Shown: piece after piece, positions 54,431 to 63,700 of the stretch
Numbering within the stretch: position 1 is the first letter of the stretch
Layout: each line of letters begins with the position of its first letter
NCBI RefSeq assembly: GCF_025273675.1
Contig: NZ_CP045809.1
Location: forward strand, 1,612,001 to 1,676,000
From: Gordonia pseudamarae
GTDB lineage: Bacteria; Actinomycetota; Actinomycetes; Mycobacteriales; Mycobacteriaceae
Reading direction: 5' to 3'
DNA: 64,000 nucleotides
Program-made: the position numbers and the translations under genes
Notes under the pieces: model-generated
Seen by the model: the letters and a program-made list of their open reading frames with translations, nothing else
Told to the model about the DNA's origin: nothing
Databases searched by the model: none

Positions 54431-57400
54431 CTACTCGACGGCGAACTCGGTCTCGTCGAAGCCCAGCGTGTTCGCATTCTCGCGGACGGTGCGTTGGCAG
54501 GACTCGTCGAAACCGGTCGGAGTGGTCGCGTTGATCTCTATGCGGACTTCGACGGTGGTGTCGGGCGAGGTGGACAGGTGCTGCAGAATTTCCTGCTGGA
54601 TGGTCGAGAAGTCTCGGGCGGGAAAGTTGACGTCGAGGGTTTTCGAGCCCCAGTAGCGGGTCGCGCGTGGCGGACGGGGCGCAGGATCGTCGGCGTGGGG
54701 TGTTCCATCGTGGCGTGAGTTATCCGCTCGGTCCGAAGATCTCGACGACGAATCGTCGGCGTGCTTGTTGCTGTATCGCTCGATTTCCCGCGCGCGCTGC
54801 GCTTGAGCGACATCAGGTTTGACGATCAGCGTGGAATCGGTGAGTTGTGGCGTCGCGGCGTCGGTGGGCAGATGCAAGTCGAGGTACTCGCCTTTGGCAT
54901 CGTCCCAGCCGTAGGCGAAGGCGAAACCATCTATGTCCCAGCGGGTGTCGTTGTACACCGAGAGCAGGCCGTCGGTAAGGACGGCGCGATTCCGCAGCCG
55001 CGACAAGTACGGGTACGTCGCATACAGGTCGGACAACTCTCCGACGCTGACGTGTCCCGGCGACCACACCGAGGCGATGGGGCCGGTCAGGTCCATACCG
55101 ATCAGCGACGACGACCGCATTGTCGCGATCTTGCCGTCATCGGCCAGCTTCTTGCCGGTACGGGCGATCACATCGTCGGTCGTACCGCCGGTGTTCAGTG
55201 CGGTCAGTGAGTACATGGGCTGCGCGGGGTCCTGAGTGGGTGCGATCGCCCAGATGTAGGTGTCGATCAACCGGTCGGCGACGATCCGGTCGGCCTTTTC
55301 CATCCGGGTACGGGCCTGGGTTGTCTGCTGGCCGCCGAGCCCGAGAGAGTCCGCGTTGGCATGGACGTACCGCCACGCCAGGTAGTCGCGGACGGCCTCA
55401 TCGAGTTCACGTGCCCGCTTGTCGTCGGCGACGAGCATCAGCAGCGAGTTCTTGTACGTGCGGTTCGCCGCACCGCGGTGTTCGACCAGTTCTTTGGCCC
55501 ACACCAGTGCGGACGAAGTGGTCGCGCGTGCGGCGTGAGTCACCTTCAAGGGGGCGATGACCAGTCGGGTCGCTGCCTCGTCGGGTACGTCCGCCGACGT
55601 GTCCGGGCACACGTGGATTCCGACGAAACTGGTGTCGGCGGACGTTCGGCGCGCGGCGTGCAAACGTTCGGTGACCTCTGCCCACACATCGGCGGACGGA
55701 AGGTTGGCAGCGTGATCGCGGGCCGCGCGAGTGGTATTGGCCTGGGTGTCGTACCAGTAACGCCCGGCGTCGGTGTAGAGGTAGGTCGCACGATTGGCGA
55801 GATGGTCGAGTGCGGAATGGAAGTTTCCCGGTATATCGCCGGGGACGGCGGTACCCAGGAAAATGCGGGGTTTGTCGACGCCCTTGTGTGCGGTGTGCAG
55901 GGTGGGGGTGGCCCCCATGAATACCGATCGTGCCAGACGCTGGGTGACGCGGCGTTTGCCGAATAGGTCGTGTTCTTTGTCGATGATGTACGGGACGGAA
56001 TCCTCACCGGCGATATCGGCACCGAGCACGGGGCGGAAATTGTCGTCGAGGTATTGGGTGATTTCGGTGATGACCGAATCCTTCTCCAGTGGTACTGATC
56101 CCGGCATGATCAGGGCACCGGAGTCGTCGCTTCGCCACAAGGTGCCGACGATTCGGTTCATCATCCGCAGCACGCCACGGGTGCGCTGGAAACGATTCAA
56201 GGTGGACCAGTCCTCATAGAGGCGGTCGAAGAGTTCGGGGTGAATCGGGTAAGACTGTTTGATGCGGTCGATGTATGCCGGTTCGATAGCATGGCTGGGA
56301 AATTCGGTGTTGTGGCGGCGATAGTATTCCACCAGACTTTTGGCGATCGAACTGATTTTGGCGAGTGTTTCCCCGTCGGGTGCCACGAAGATGCGACGCC
56401 GGACAATCTCGAAACTTTCCTGGGAGTTCGCCGGTAGCCAGTGATCGGCGGTGCGGCCGACGATCGATTTCAACCTCGACAGCGCTTCGCGGCCATACTC
56501 GCCGCCGACCTCCTCGTCGTTGATGCCATCGGAGTCGGGGGAGTTGTCGTGTGAGGCGGGGATGGAGATGACCACCTGAATGCCCCTGACCGCCTTGGCT
56601 GCTTCGGTCAGTGTTTGCGCGAAGGTGAATTGCGTGTCGAAGTCGCCCGCGGGTAGCCCGCTCGCGTGGAACAGTTGTCGCGCATAGGCAACCCACTCGT
56701 CGATGAGAATGACTGCGGGGGAGTAGAGGGTGAACAACTCCCGCAGTGAGGCACCCGGATTGGTCGAGGTCTGGTCGGCGTGCGCGACGATGTCGTAAGC
56801 CTCCTGCCCGCCGAGTTGCCAGGCGAGTTCGCCCCACATCGTCCGGATACCGGGCCGACCATCGGTGGTATCGGACTTGGCCGGCTCCATCTGATTGCCC
56901 ACCAGGGCAACCCGGCGCACCCCGGCCGGGATGGCGTCGAGCGGTCGGATGATCGCGGCCACGTCGTCGGGATATTCGGAGCTGCTCAGCCCGGAGGCGA
57001 GGTGCCACAGCGCCAGCATCGAGTGGGTTTTGCCGCCACCGAAGTTGGTTTGTAGATTGACGACCGGGGAGGCATTCATATCGCCGGTCAGCCGCCGCAC
57101 ATTGCGGTCGATGAGGTCGCGTAGGCCCTGCGTCAGGTAAGTGCGTTCGAAGAACTGCACCGGGTCGGTGTATTCGCCTGCCTCGTTGCCCTGCGCGACG
57201 GTATAGAGGTCGGCGGCGAACTCGGGCCGCGTTGAAGTTGTCGCCTGCGACATCGGGGTGTGGGCTGAGGATCTCGCGCCACGGCGGCAAATTGTCGGCG
57301 GCCACCGACGCGAGGTCAAGTTTGCGGGCGGCTTTGGTGTCTTCGCGGTCGGCGGCGACGCGGCGCAGATCGACCCGCAGTTTACGAACCTGCTCGGCCT

Positions 57401-57803
57401 CGGCCGGTGCGTTGATGGCTTTGAGGAGGCGTTCGGCGGTGTCGAGGATGCGCTGGGCGTCGTCGTTGTCGAAACTTTCCATATGCGCCTGGCGGTTCCG
57501 GGCATCACGCAGTTCCGATGCGTAGCTTTTCTGGACGCGGGAAAGGACACCGTTGAGTGGATACCAGCCCTTGCGGACGGTGCCGGTGACGTTCTCGGTG
57601 ATCACGCGCAGGCCGTTCGCCGGGTCGTCGGCGTTGTAGGTCTTATTCGACGATGCGCCTTTGCCTTGATCCTTGATGCGCAGCAGGTCCAGCCAGGTGC
57701 CATTGGGCACCTCCGGGTTGATGACCGTGGTGAGAAACCGGTTGAGGGCAGGGCCGAGCAGCTCCATTGCCTTGCCGATACGGTCCCGGTTGCTCAATGC
57801 CAT
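54431..57803 (-). pseudogene. Swt1-type HEPN / DUF499 ATPase gene with one frameshift
   Basis: From 57803 the first frame codes for about 190 residues: MALSNRDRIGKAMELLGPAL and a HEPN-like helical domain with RNRQAH (R-x4-H), ending PWREILSPHPDVAGDNFNAA. Then the DUF499 ATPase continues in another frame: EFAADLYTVAQGNEAGEYTD, Walker A TNFGGGKTHS and Walker B VILIDEWVAY, to a C-terminus at 54431. An extra base in the GGG run 57224-57226 explains the switch, since removing one joins NFNAA to EFAADLY. DUF499 proteins accompany DUF1156 methylases and helicases in phage-defence islands. A sequencing error would leave it intact at about 1120 residues. Confidence 0.82.
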
Positions 57804-57825
57804 AGCCCACGCCTCACGTCAGTCA

Positions 57826-57839
57826 CACAACATGTTGTG
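57826..57839. promoter_or_regulatory. Palindromic operator candidate before the DUF499 gene
   Basis: CACAAC-AT-GTTGTG is a perfect 14-bp palindrome 22 bases ahead of the DUF499 start. The same arms occur before the DUF1156 gene (59574). The position fits repressor control of the promoter. Confidence 0.65.
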
Positions 57840-57883
57840 ACTATCGACTGTATCGGCCACCTCTGACATCGGGGCTGCGGGGT

Positions 57884-57926
57884 GAGTTTGCTGTCGATCC
57901 CGTTTTCCGGGATCAACAGCAAACTC
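57884..57926. repeat. 43-bp palindrome overlapping a stop codon
   Basis: Arms GAGTTTGCTG/CAGCAAACTC with inner GATCCCG/CGGGATC and a TTTTC loop. On the minus strand the TGA stop of the DUF559 gene supplies its first two bases (GA). It could act as a terminator, but there is no T run after the stem. Confidence 0.9.
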
Positions 57927-58809
57927 AGGCGGCGGTCAGCTGGTGGCGGACGGTGGCGATCTCACCGAGCGTCTCTGATGGCCGTTCCAGGAGGTCGGCC
58001 CAGGTGTAATTGAGGACCGTCCAGCCGGCGGCGACCAGCGCATTGCGTCGGGTCCGGTCATGCTGAAAGGCGCCGACGTCGCGGTGCCACCCGAACCCGT
58101 CGATCTCGATGGCGAGGTTGATGTCGGGGAAGGCGAAGTCGATAAGGTAGCCGCCAACCGGATGGTTGGCGATCCAGCCGGTGACGTGCGCCCTGCGAAA
58201 CATCCTCACGACGACACGTTCGGCTTCCGACCTCGCACCCGAGCGCAAGAGTGCCAAGAACCGATTGATGTTCGCGATTCCTCGTCGCCCCGGATAGCGC
58301 TGGTGTGCCGCTTCGAGTCCGGGCAGCGTGACGAAGCCACGCAGCAGAGCTGAGTCGACGACTGAGATTCCGAGCGTGAGCGCCGCATCGAGTACGGACG
58401 CCTCACGGGCCGTCACCGGCAGATCGTCAACGACAGAAATATCGTGCGGGTCGAGGTGTCGTTGCCGCACAACAGTCGTCGATGATGCCCGCGCATACCG
58501 TCCGCGCGTTGCAGTGTATACGAGGTGCTTGCGTGGTGGTTTGTCCACGATGTCCAACCACCACGCGGCGGCCTCGCCACCCAGCACCGCGTCGTCGCCG
58601 ACGGACAGTGCGGCGATCCGCGCCTGCGCCCGCGCCGACCGCTGATGGCCCGCTACCAGGTACACCCCCGGGGTCACCGCCGTCCACACGCCCGACGACA
58701 GTCGCCGCCCTATCGCCGACGTGCTGAGAAACCCGCGCGCCTGCCTGGCGCTGACCACACCGTCGTGTCTGATGACGAACTCGTTCAGATCCACGCGAAT
58801 CTGACGCAC
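57925..58809 (-). CDS. DUF559 (Vsr-like) endonuclease-fold protein with AbiEi-like start
   Basis: The 294-residue protein has an N-terminal winged-helix part (GVVSARQARGFLSTSAIGRR, GVWTAVTPGVYLVAGH) like AbiEi-type regulators and a C-terminal DUF559 domain (VGGYLIDFAFPDINLAIEID, GFGWH, RRNALVAAGWTVLNYTWADL) with the acidic residues of the Vsr/PD-(D/E)xK fold. Such proteins are common in actinobacteria and of unclear role. It lies between the DUF1156 and DUF499 genes of the defence island. GTG at 58809 is used; no good ribosome-binding site helps to decide. Confidence 0.78.
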   Translation of the reverse strand: MRQIRVDLNEFVIRHDGVVSARQARGFLSTSAIGRRLSSGVWTAVTPGVYLVAGHQRSARAQARIAALSVGDDAVLGGEAAAWWLDIVDKPPRKHLVYTATRGRYARASSTTVVRQRHLDPHDISVVDDLPVTAREASVLDAALTLGISVVDSALLRGFVTLPGLEAAHQRYPGRRGIANINRFLALLRSGARSEAERVVVRMFRRAHVTGWIANHPVGGYLIDFAFPDINLAIEIDGFGWHRDVGAFQHDRTRRNALVAAGWTVLNYTWADLLERPSETLGEIATVRHQLTAA

Positions 58810-58838
58810 CAGGTGGGCGAAAGGTTCCCTTTTGGTGT

Positions 58839-58881
58839 GAGTTTGCTGTTGATCCCGGAAACCGGGATCAACAGCAAACTC
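58839..58881. repeat. 43-bp perfect palindrome overlapping a stop codon
   Basis: Two perfect 20-base arms, GAGTTTGCTGTTGATCCCGG and its complement, close an AAA loop. This is the cleanest of the four copies. On the minus strand the TGA stop of the DUF1156 remnant runs directly into the left arm (TGAGTTTGCTG). Confidence 0.95.
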
Positions 58882-59531
58882 AGTCGGTGAGGGTGGGTTG
58901 CCAGGAGGAGTCGGGGGCCTGGCGGGCGATGTCATTCCAGGCGGCGCCCAGGTTGTTGAAGTCGACGGCCAGCGTGGTCTCCTTCCGGTCCTCGGCGAGC
59001 TTGACCAGCAGGTGTGCCAACTCCTTGCACAGATCCCAGTCGACGGTGCGCGGGACCCGGCCCAGCAACGACGCCGCGGCCGGGACACCGTCGGCGGCAA
59101 GCACGCGCGACATATGCATGACAACCTCCCAGTGCGAGATGCCGTCGTCGGTGGCCGGGTCGTAGTCCGGCGGCATGTCGGCCGGAGCGATGAGCGCGAC
59201 CTTGCCGCCGCCCTTGGTGAGGATGCCGGCACGTTCCAGACCATCCAGCGACACGCCACGAGCGTTCGCGATCGATTCGGCATCGCCGAACCTGCCGGTA
59301 TCGAAAGTGTTCTGGCGGAACCAGGTCAACGCGAACCGGGTCGTCGACGAGCTGGGCGAACAGAACGGCACGTGCTGTGGCGAGTGGTTTGCGCGACCAC
59401 CACAGGTGCAGCGTCGACGGATGCCCGTGCCGGATCGACTTCTCGCGCGCCGACTCCTTGTTGATGGTCTCCAACGGCAAGCTGACCTCGATCAGCTTTC
59501 GTCTACCAACATGTTGTGCACCGCTCGGCAT
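58880..59531 (-). pseudogene. DUF1156 methyltransferase remnant with internal deletion
   Basis: The first 55 residues are a normal DUF1156 start ([56 protein letters not shown]). At about 59340 the frame changes to a DUF1156-style C-terminus ([56 protein letters not shown]) that runs to 58880. Members of the family have roughly 900 residues with a SAM-dependent methylase core between these parts; that core is missing here. So the gene is an out-of-frame fusion of its two ends and cannot methylate DNA. Confidence 0.85.
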
Positions 59532-59573
59532 GGCAGCCCTCTCGCATACGACTCAGAACGTTGCAGACTATTG

Positions 59574-59587
59574 CACAACAAGTTGTG
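59574..59587. promoter_or_regulatory. Palindromic operator candidate before the DUF1156 gene
   Basis: CACAAC-AA-GTTGTG repeats the arms of the site at 57826. It lies in the 94-base gap between the nucleotidyltransferase stop and the DUF1156 start. A weaker match (ACCAAC-AT-GTTGTG, 59505-59518) falls inside the first codons of DUF1156. Confidence 0.65.
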
Positions 59588-59625
59588 TGAGCAAGCCGAC
59601 GTGGGTTCGCGCGGGCAGGACGATG

Positions 59626-60315
59626 TCAGTCGGTGGGGCGGTCGAGTAACGCGGTGAGCCGTTCCCTGAGCAGTTGCTCGTCGACGGCCATCTGTAGCTC
59701 CCGAATGCACCGTTGGATCCAGCCGGGTCTTTCCAGTGCGGTCTCGATTGCCCTGCCGAGCCACGAGTCGATCGTTGCGCCGTAGGCGGCGACGGCCTTG
59801 GCGTGCCCTCGCGTCCAGTCTGCTTCGGTTGCCGGGAGAAGTGCGAGGTCGATGAGGTCCCGGCTGAACAGGGACGTGTCAGCCCGCCGGTCGTCGTTGG
59901 CGAGAAGTTTGGATGCGACCATATTGGCTGTCGCCAGCGTGGCGATATCACCGACCATGTCGGCGTCGCCCGGGGCGTCGAGTTCGATACGTCCCTCGTG
60001 GATGATCTCGAACTTGACCGGTCCGGCATCGGACTGCAAAAGAGTTCGGATGCCGTACCGGTCGGTGACGGTTTCGCGCACCGGCTCAACGGCACCTATC
60101 GCTTCGATGCCTTCGGTCGACACACGCTCCCAGAGCGTCTTGTAACTCGGCCAGTCGGAGATCAGCATGTCGATGTCCGACGACTCGCGCCATTCACCGA
60201 AACGCATGACCATGGCAGTGCCACCGCCGAACCAGCAGTTCATCTCGCGCAGGAGACCTGCGTGGAGACCGCCCAGCAGGCGGGCGATCGCTCGGTGGCG
60301 TGGACGCTCAAACAA
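59626..60315 (-). CDS. AbiEii/MenT-type nucleotidyltransferase
   Basis: The 229-residue protein has the signature of the AbiEii toxin family: CWFGGGTAMVMRFGEWRESS followed by DIDMLISD, with the metal-binding Asp pair, then the KFEIIHEGRIEL strand and NMVASKLLANDDRRADTSLF with the Lys/Asp helix. TTG at 60315 is chosen because GGGAGG precedes it and it overlaps the stop of the small upstream gene; the longer frame reads over that gene. Relatives add nucleotides to tRNA ends to stop growth. Whether this one is a toxin here is inference. Confidence 0.82.
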   Translation of the reverse strand: MFERPRHRAIARLLGGLHAGLLREMNCWFGGGTAMVMRFGEWRESSDIDMLISDWPSYKTLWERVSTEGIEAIGAVEPVRETVTDRYGIRTLLQSDAGPVKFEIIHEGRIELDAPGDADMVGDIATLATANMVASKLLANDDRRADTSLFSRDLIDLALLPATEADWTRGHAKAVAAYGATIDSWLGRAIETALERPGWIQRCIRELQMAVDEQLLRERLTALLDRPTD

Positions 60316-60544
60316 GCAGCCTCCCGGCGCTGTAGGTGTCGGCGAGATGCTGGACGAAGGCCTTTTCACGATCATCCATCAGGCCGACGAAACGCCAGTT
60401 CCGTTCGTAGCGGCGCAGGGCCTCCGATTCGCTGAGTTCGGTGTCGTCGCGGAGTTGCCAGGAGATTGCCCGGAGCTGAGGGTAGTCGCCGACGCGAACG
60501 GTCGGCTCTGGCTGTGCGCTCGGTCGCTGCATACCAACCTCCAT
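60308..60544 (-). CDS. Small helical partner of the AbiEii-type gene
   Basis: A 78-residue protein: PTVRVGDYPQLRAISWQLRD, then SEALRRYERNWRFVGLMDDR and EKAFVQHLADTYSAGRLLV. It overlaps the nucleotidyltransferase start by eight bases, so the two are coupled. Small proteins before MenT-type enzymes act as antitoxins in some mycobacterial pairs, for example MenA1-MenT1. No DNA-binding motif is seen. An in-frame stop 40 bases upstream limits the start to this region. Confidence 0.7.
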   Translation of the reverse strand: MEVGMQRPSAQPEPTVRVGDYPQLRAISWQLRDDTELSESEALRRYERNWRFVGLMDDREKAFVQHLADTYSAGRLLV

Positions 60545-60557
60545 GCCGGTCCCGTTG

Positions 60558-60716
60558 TCACATCGACGGCCGACAAACTGATCTTATCGAAGATCGGCGG
60601 CCGGGTGCTCGGGTCAGGCGTGCGTCGCGGCCACGGAAGTGGCTCATCCGGAAGGCTTCCTCGGCCTGTATGAGGATATCGCCGGAGTCTCGGCCCCTCT
60701 GGTGGGCGGTGCTCAT
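60558..60716 (-). CDS. Possible 52-residue protein downstream of the helicase
   Basis: A short frame begins ATG at 60716 (MSTAHQRGRDSGDILIQAEE) and reads AFRMSHFRGRDARLTRAP before a TGA. It fills most of the 217-base gap between the helicase stop and the 78-residue gene. No ribosome-binding site is evident, so it may not be a gene. Confidence 0.3.
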   Translation of the reverse strand: MSTAHQRGRDSGDILIQAEEAFRMSHFRGRDARLTRAPGRRSSIRSVCRPSM

Positions 60717-60761
60717 GTGGTGGATTCGTCGGACGTCGAGCGGGTGAAGCCGCCGGCATGA

Positions 60762-63700
60762 TCAGTGTGGGGGCTTGCCCTTGGCCCAGGTCTTGCGCCA
60801 GTCGAGTTCGACGCCGGATACATCGGTGCCGCCGATCTCGAAGCTGGCGAAATGATTGGTGAGGTAGCGGATGTCGTCATGGTCGGGGCCCTCGTCGCTG
60901 ACCGAGACGAGGGCGAGGCGATGCTGTGGGCCGGTGTTGCGTCCGTGCAGGACCTCGTTGTAGGTGACGAAGAAGCTGTCGGCGCCTTCGATCCGGCCCT
61001 TGACCTCGATGAACACCGTCGGCCCCCGGACGCCGTCGGCGTCGGGCAGTGGAACCGAGCGGATGTCGTAGCCCTTGTTGTTGTGCGGCATCTCCTCCGG
61101 TTCGCGACCCAGCGCGCGCTCGGCGGCGAGTACGGCGGCGACAGCCCTGGCGTCGGTGATCTGCGTGTCCTTGGCGCGGCGGGCAATCTGTCCGCCGACC
61201 ATGCCCGCCGGGATCACCAGCATGACCGCGGTCAGGTTGGGTGGCCTGGCGGTGAGCGCGGCGTCCTTGGCGAGGGTGGTCATCCGGGCGTCGAGGCGGG
61301 CTTCCAGGTCGCGGGCCCGGCTTTCCAGTCGGTCGGGACTGTGCCGCAACCGTTTTCCGGAACGGCCCGCCGCGATCACCTCACGCAGGCGCGCGGCTTC
61401 GCCGTCCAGGTAGTTGATCTGTGACACCAGACGGGAGCGGACCGCCGACCGGGTCTTCTCCACCGTCGGCAACAGTCGTTCCCGGACATCGCGAAGGTGC
61501 TCGGGCTGTGCCACCCCGGCGGCCCAGCGCATCGCCGACGTATGTGCGTTCCCCGACACCGACATGCGGGCCCGTTCGGCGGCCGACTCGGCGCCGACGG
61601 GGAGGGCCGTCAGATCGAGGTGCGGTGCGCGGCCGGCATCGGCGAGCACCGGTTGGCCGTCGGGTCCGGTTGTCACCGACACGAAGGAGAAGCGTTTGCT
61701 GACGGTGATGCCGTGGCCGTCGACGATGTCCCCGGTCATCGCGACGATCACCGACGGTGTGGTTCCCGGATCGGTGGGATCGAACAGCACCGCACCGTCA
61801 TTCAACGCTCGCTGTCCTCGTTCGACAGTCACATCGAGCAGCGTGTCCAGCAGCGGATGACCCGGCGCGAGTAGTTCCGCGCGTTTGGCCCCGGAGACGG
61901 CGGCGGGCTCGAAGGTGACCCGCTCATACGAGGTGACCACCGGGCGCCCCGCGTGCTCGTGGCGGACAGGCCGATGACGGAGCTGCCCCGGCACATTCGA
62001 GATCTGGTAGCGGCCCTTCTCGCGGCGCTTCATCCGCCCACCCAGTGCACCGAACGCGTCGACGAAGAACTTCTCGATGTAGTGCGGCTGCAATCGGCGC
62101 GCGGTCGCGTCGTCCATCCGCCGACGAAGCTCGTCGAGTTCCAGCGGTCCCAACGTTTCCCTCGCCAGCGCGCGGCTCTCGACCAGCTCGACGCAGCCGT
62201 CGGCTACCTGCGCGTCGACGACCCGCTCGATTTCCGCGATCCGCGCCGGGTCGTCACCGTAGCGGATCGCCTCCATCAACAGGATGCGCAGCGGGGTTTC
62301 GTTGAAGGCCTCGCCCAGGACATCGAATAGCTTGCCGCCATATGCTTTTCGTTGCTGCTCCATCTTGATCAGCAGCCGCTCGTAGACCTGTCCCTCGCGG
62401 GTCTGGTCGGCCACCAGATTCCAGACTCTGCACACCTTCTCCTGACCGATCCGGTGGATGCGGCCGAACCGCTGTTCGAGCCGGTTCGGATTCCACGGCA
62501 GGTCGTAGTTGATCATCAGGTGCGCGGCCTGCAGGTTCAGGCCCTCACCTGCGGCGTCGGTGGCGATCAGCACCTGCCGGTGTGGTTCCTGGGTGAACTG
62601 TTCGCGGATCGCCACCCGGTCGGTGCGCCGCGTGCCGCCGTGAATGGTGAGCACCGCATCGTCGGCGCCGACCAGATTGCGGACCTGCCGGGCCAGATAG
62701 TCGAGGGTGTCGCGGTGTTCGGAGAAGATGATCAACTTGCGAGGCCGGCCGTCCTCGTCGCGCAGTAGTGACCGATCGATCAGCAGGGAGCGCAATTCCG
62801 CCCATTTGCGGTCGTTGCCGCTGTTGCGGACCTCGGTGGCCAGGGTCACCAGCTCATCGAGGATCGCGATTTCGGCGTCGAGTTCGGCGACAGTGCGGGC
62901 CGCCGTTGCCGCGTCCACCACCTCTTCCTCGACCCGTTCGTACTCTTCTGCACTGAACTCGTCGGTATCGTCGAAATCCTCGGGCCGGGGAATCCTGCCC
63001 GGATCGCCGGGGGCCGTATATCGCCCCGCGGCCATATCGGCGCGCATTGCCGCCAGCCGGTCGCGGCGACGCACAAGGCTCCGCAAGATTGCGTGAGTGC
63101 TCGATGCCAGGCGTCGTTGCAATACCGTCAGCGCGAATCCCACAGTGCGGCGCTGCGGTGAATCAGATTGTTTATCAACCCGATTCATCTCGTCCCGAAC
63201 ATACCGGGTGACCGCCTCATATAGCTGGAGTTCGCCGCCGGACAACTTATAGGGCACGGTCTCGGCGATGCGTTCGGGGAACAGCGGCTTGCCGTCGAAA
63301 GTCAGCAGGTCCTCCTTCACCATTCGGCGCATCAGCCCGGTGGTATCGGTGGAGGTGGTCTCGCCGCGCGCCTGGCCCTCGAACCGGTCCGGGTCGATCA
63401 GTGCCAGGAATGCCTGAAAGTTCGTTTCGATGCCCGAATGTGGGGTGGCCGTCATCAGCAGCAGATGCCGGCTGATCGAACCCAGCAACTCGCCGAGCGC
63501 ATAGCGTGAGGTCTTGCGCAATTCACCACTCCACCACGTCGCCGACATCCGATGCGCCTCGTCGACGATCACCAGATCCCATTCGCTGCGCGCGAGAATC
63601 TCCCGCAGGTCCTCGTCGCGGGCGAGTTGGTCCATCCGCGCGATGAGCAGCGGATGAGTCATGAACGGATCGCCGCCCACGCTCGTGTTGACCAACTCCC

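Noticed and set aside
48638..58881. CRISPR array made of the 43-bp repeats
   Set aside because: The copies are kilobases apart, palindromic and linked to stop codons; there are no regular spacers and no cas genes.
59505..59518. Third full operator ACCAAC-AT-GTTGTG
   Set aside because: Two arm bases differ and it lies inside the first codons of DUF1156, so chance is likely; kept only as a weak match.
60379..60759. 126-residue minus-strand frame between helicase and the AbiEii-type pair
   Set aside because: Pro/Arg-rich shadow sequence that overlaps the better-supported 78-residue gene in another frame.
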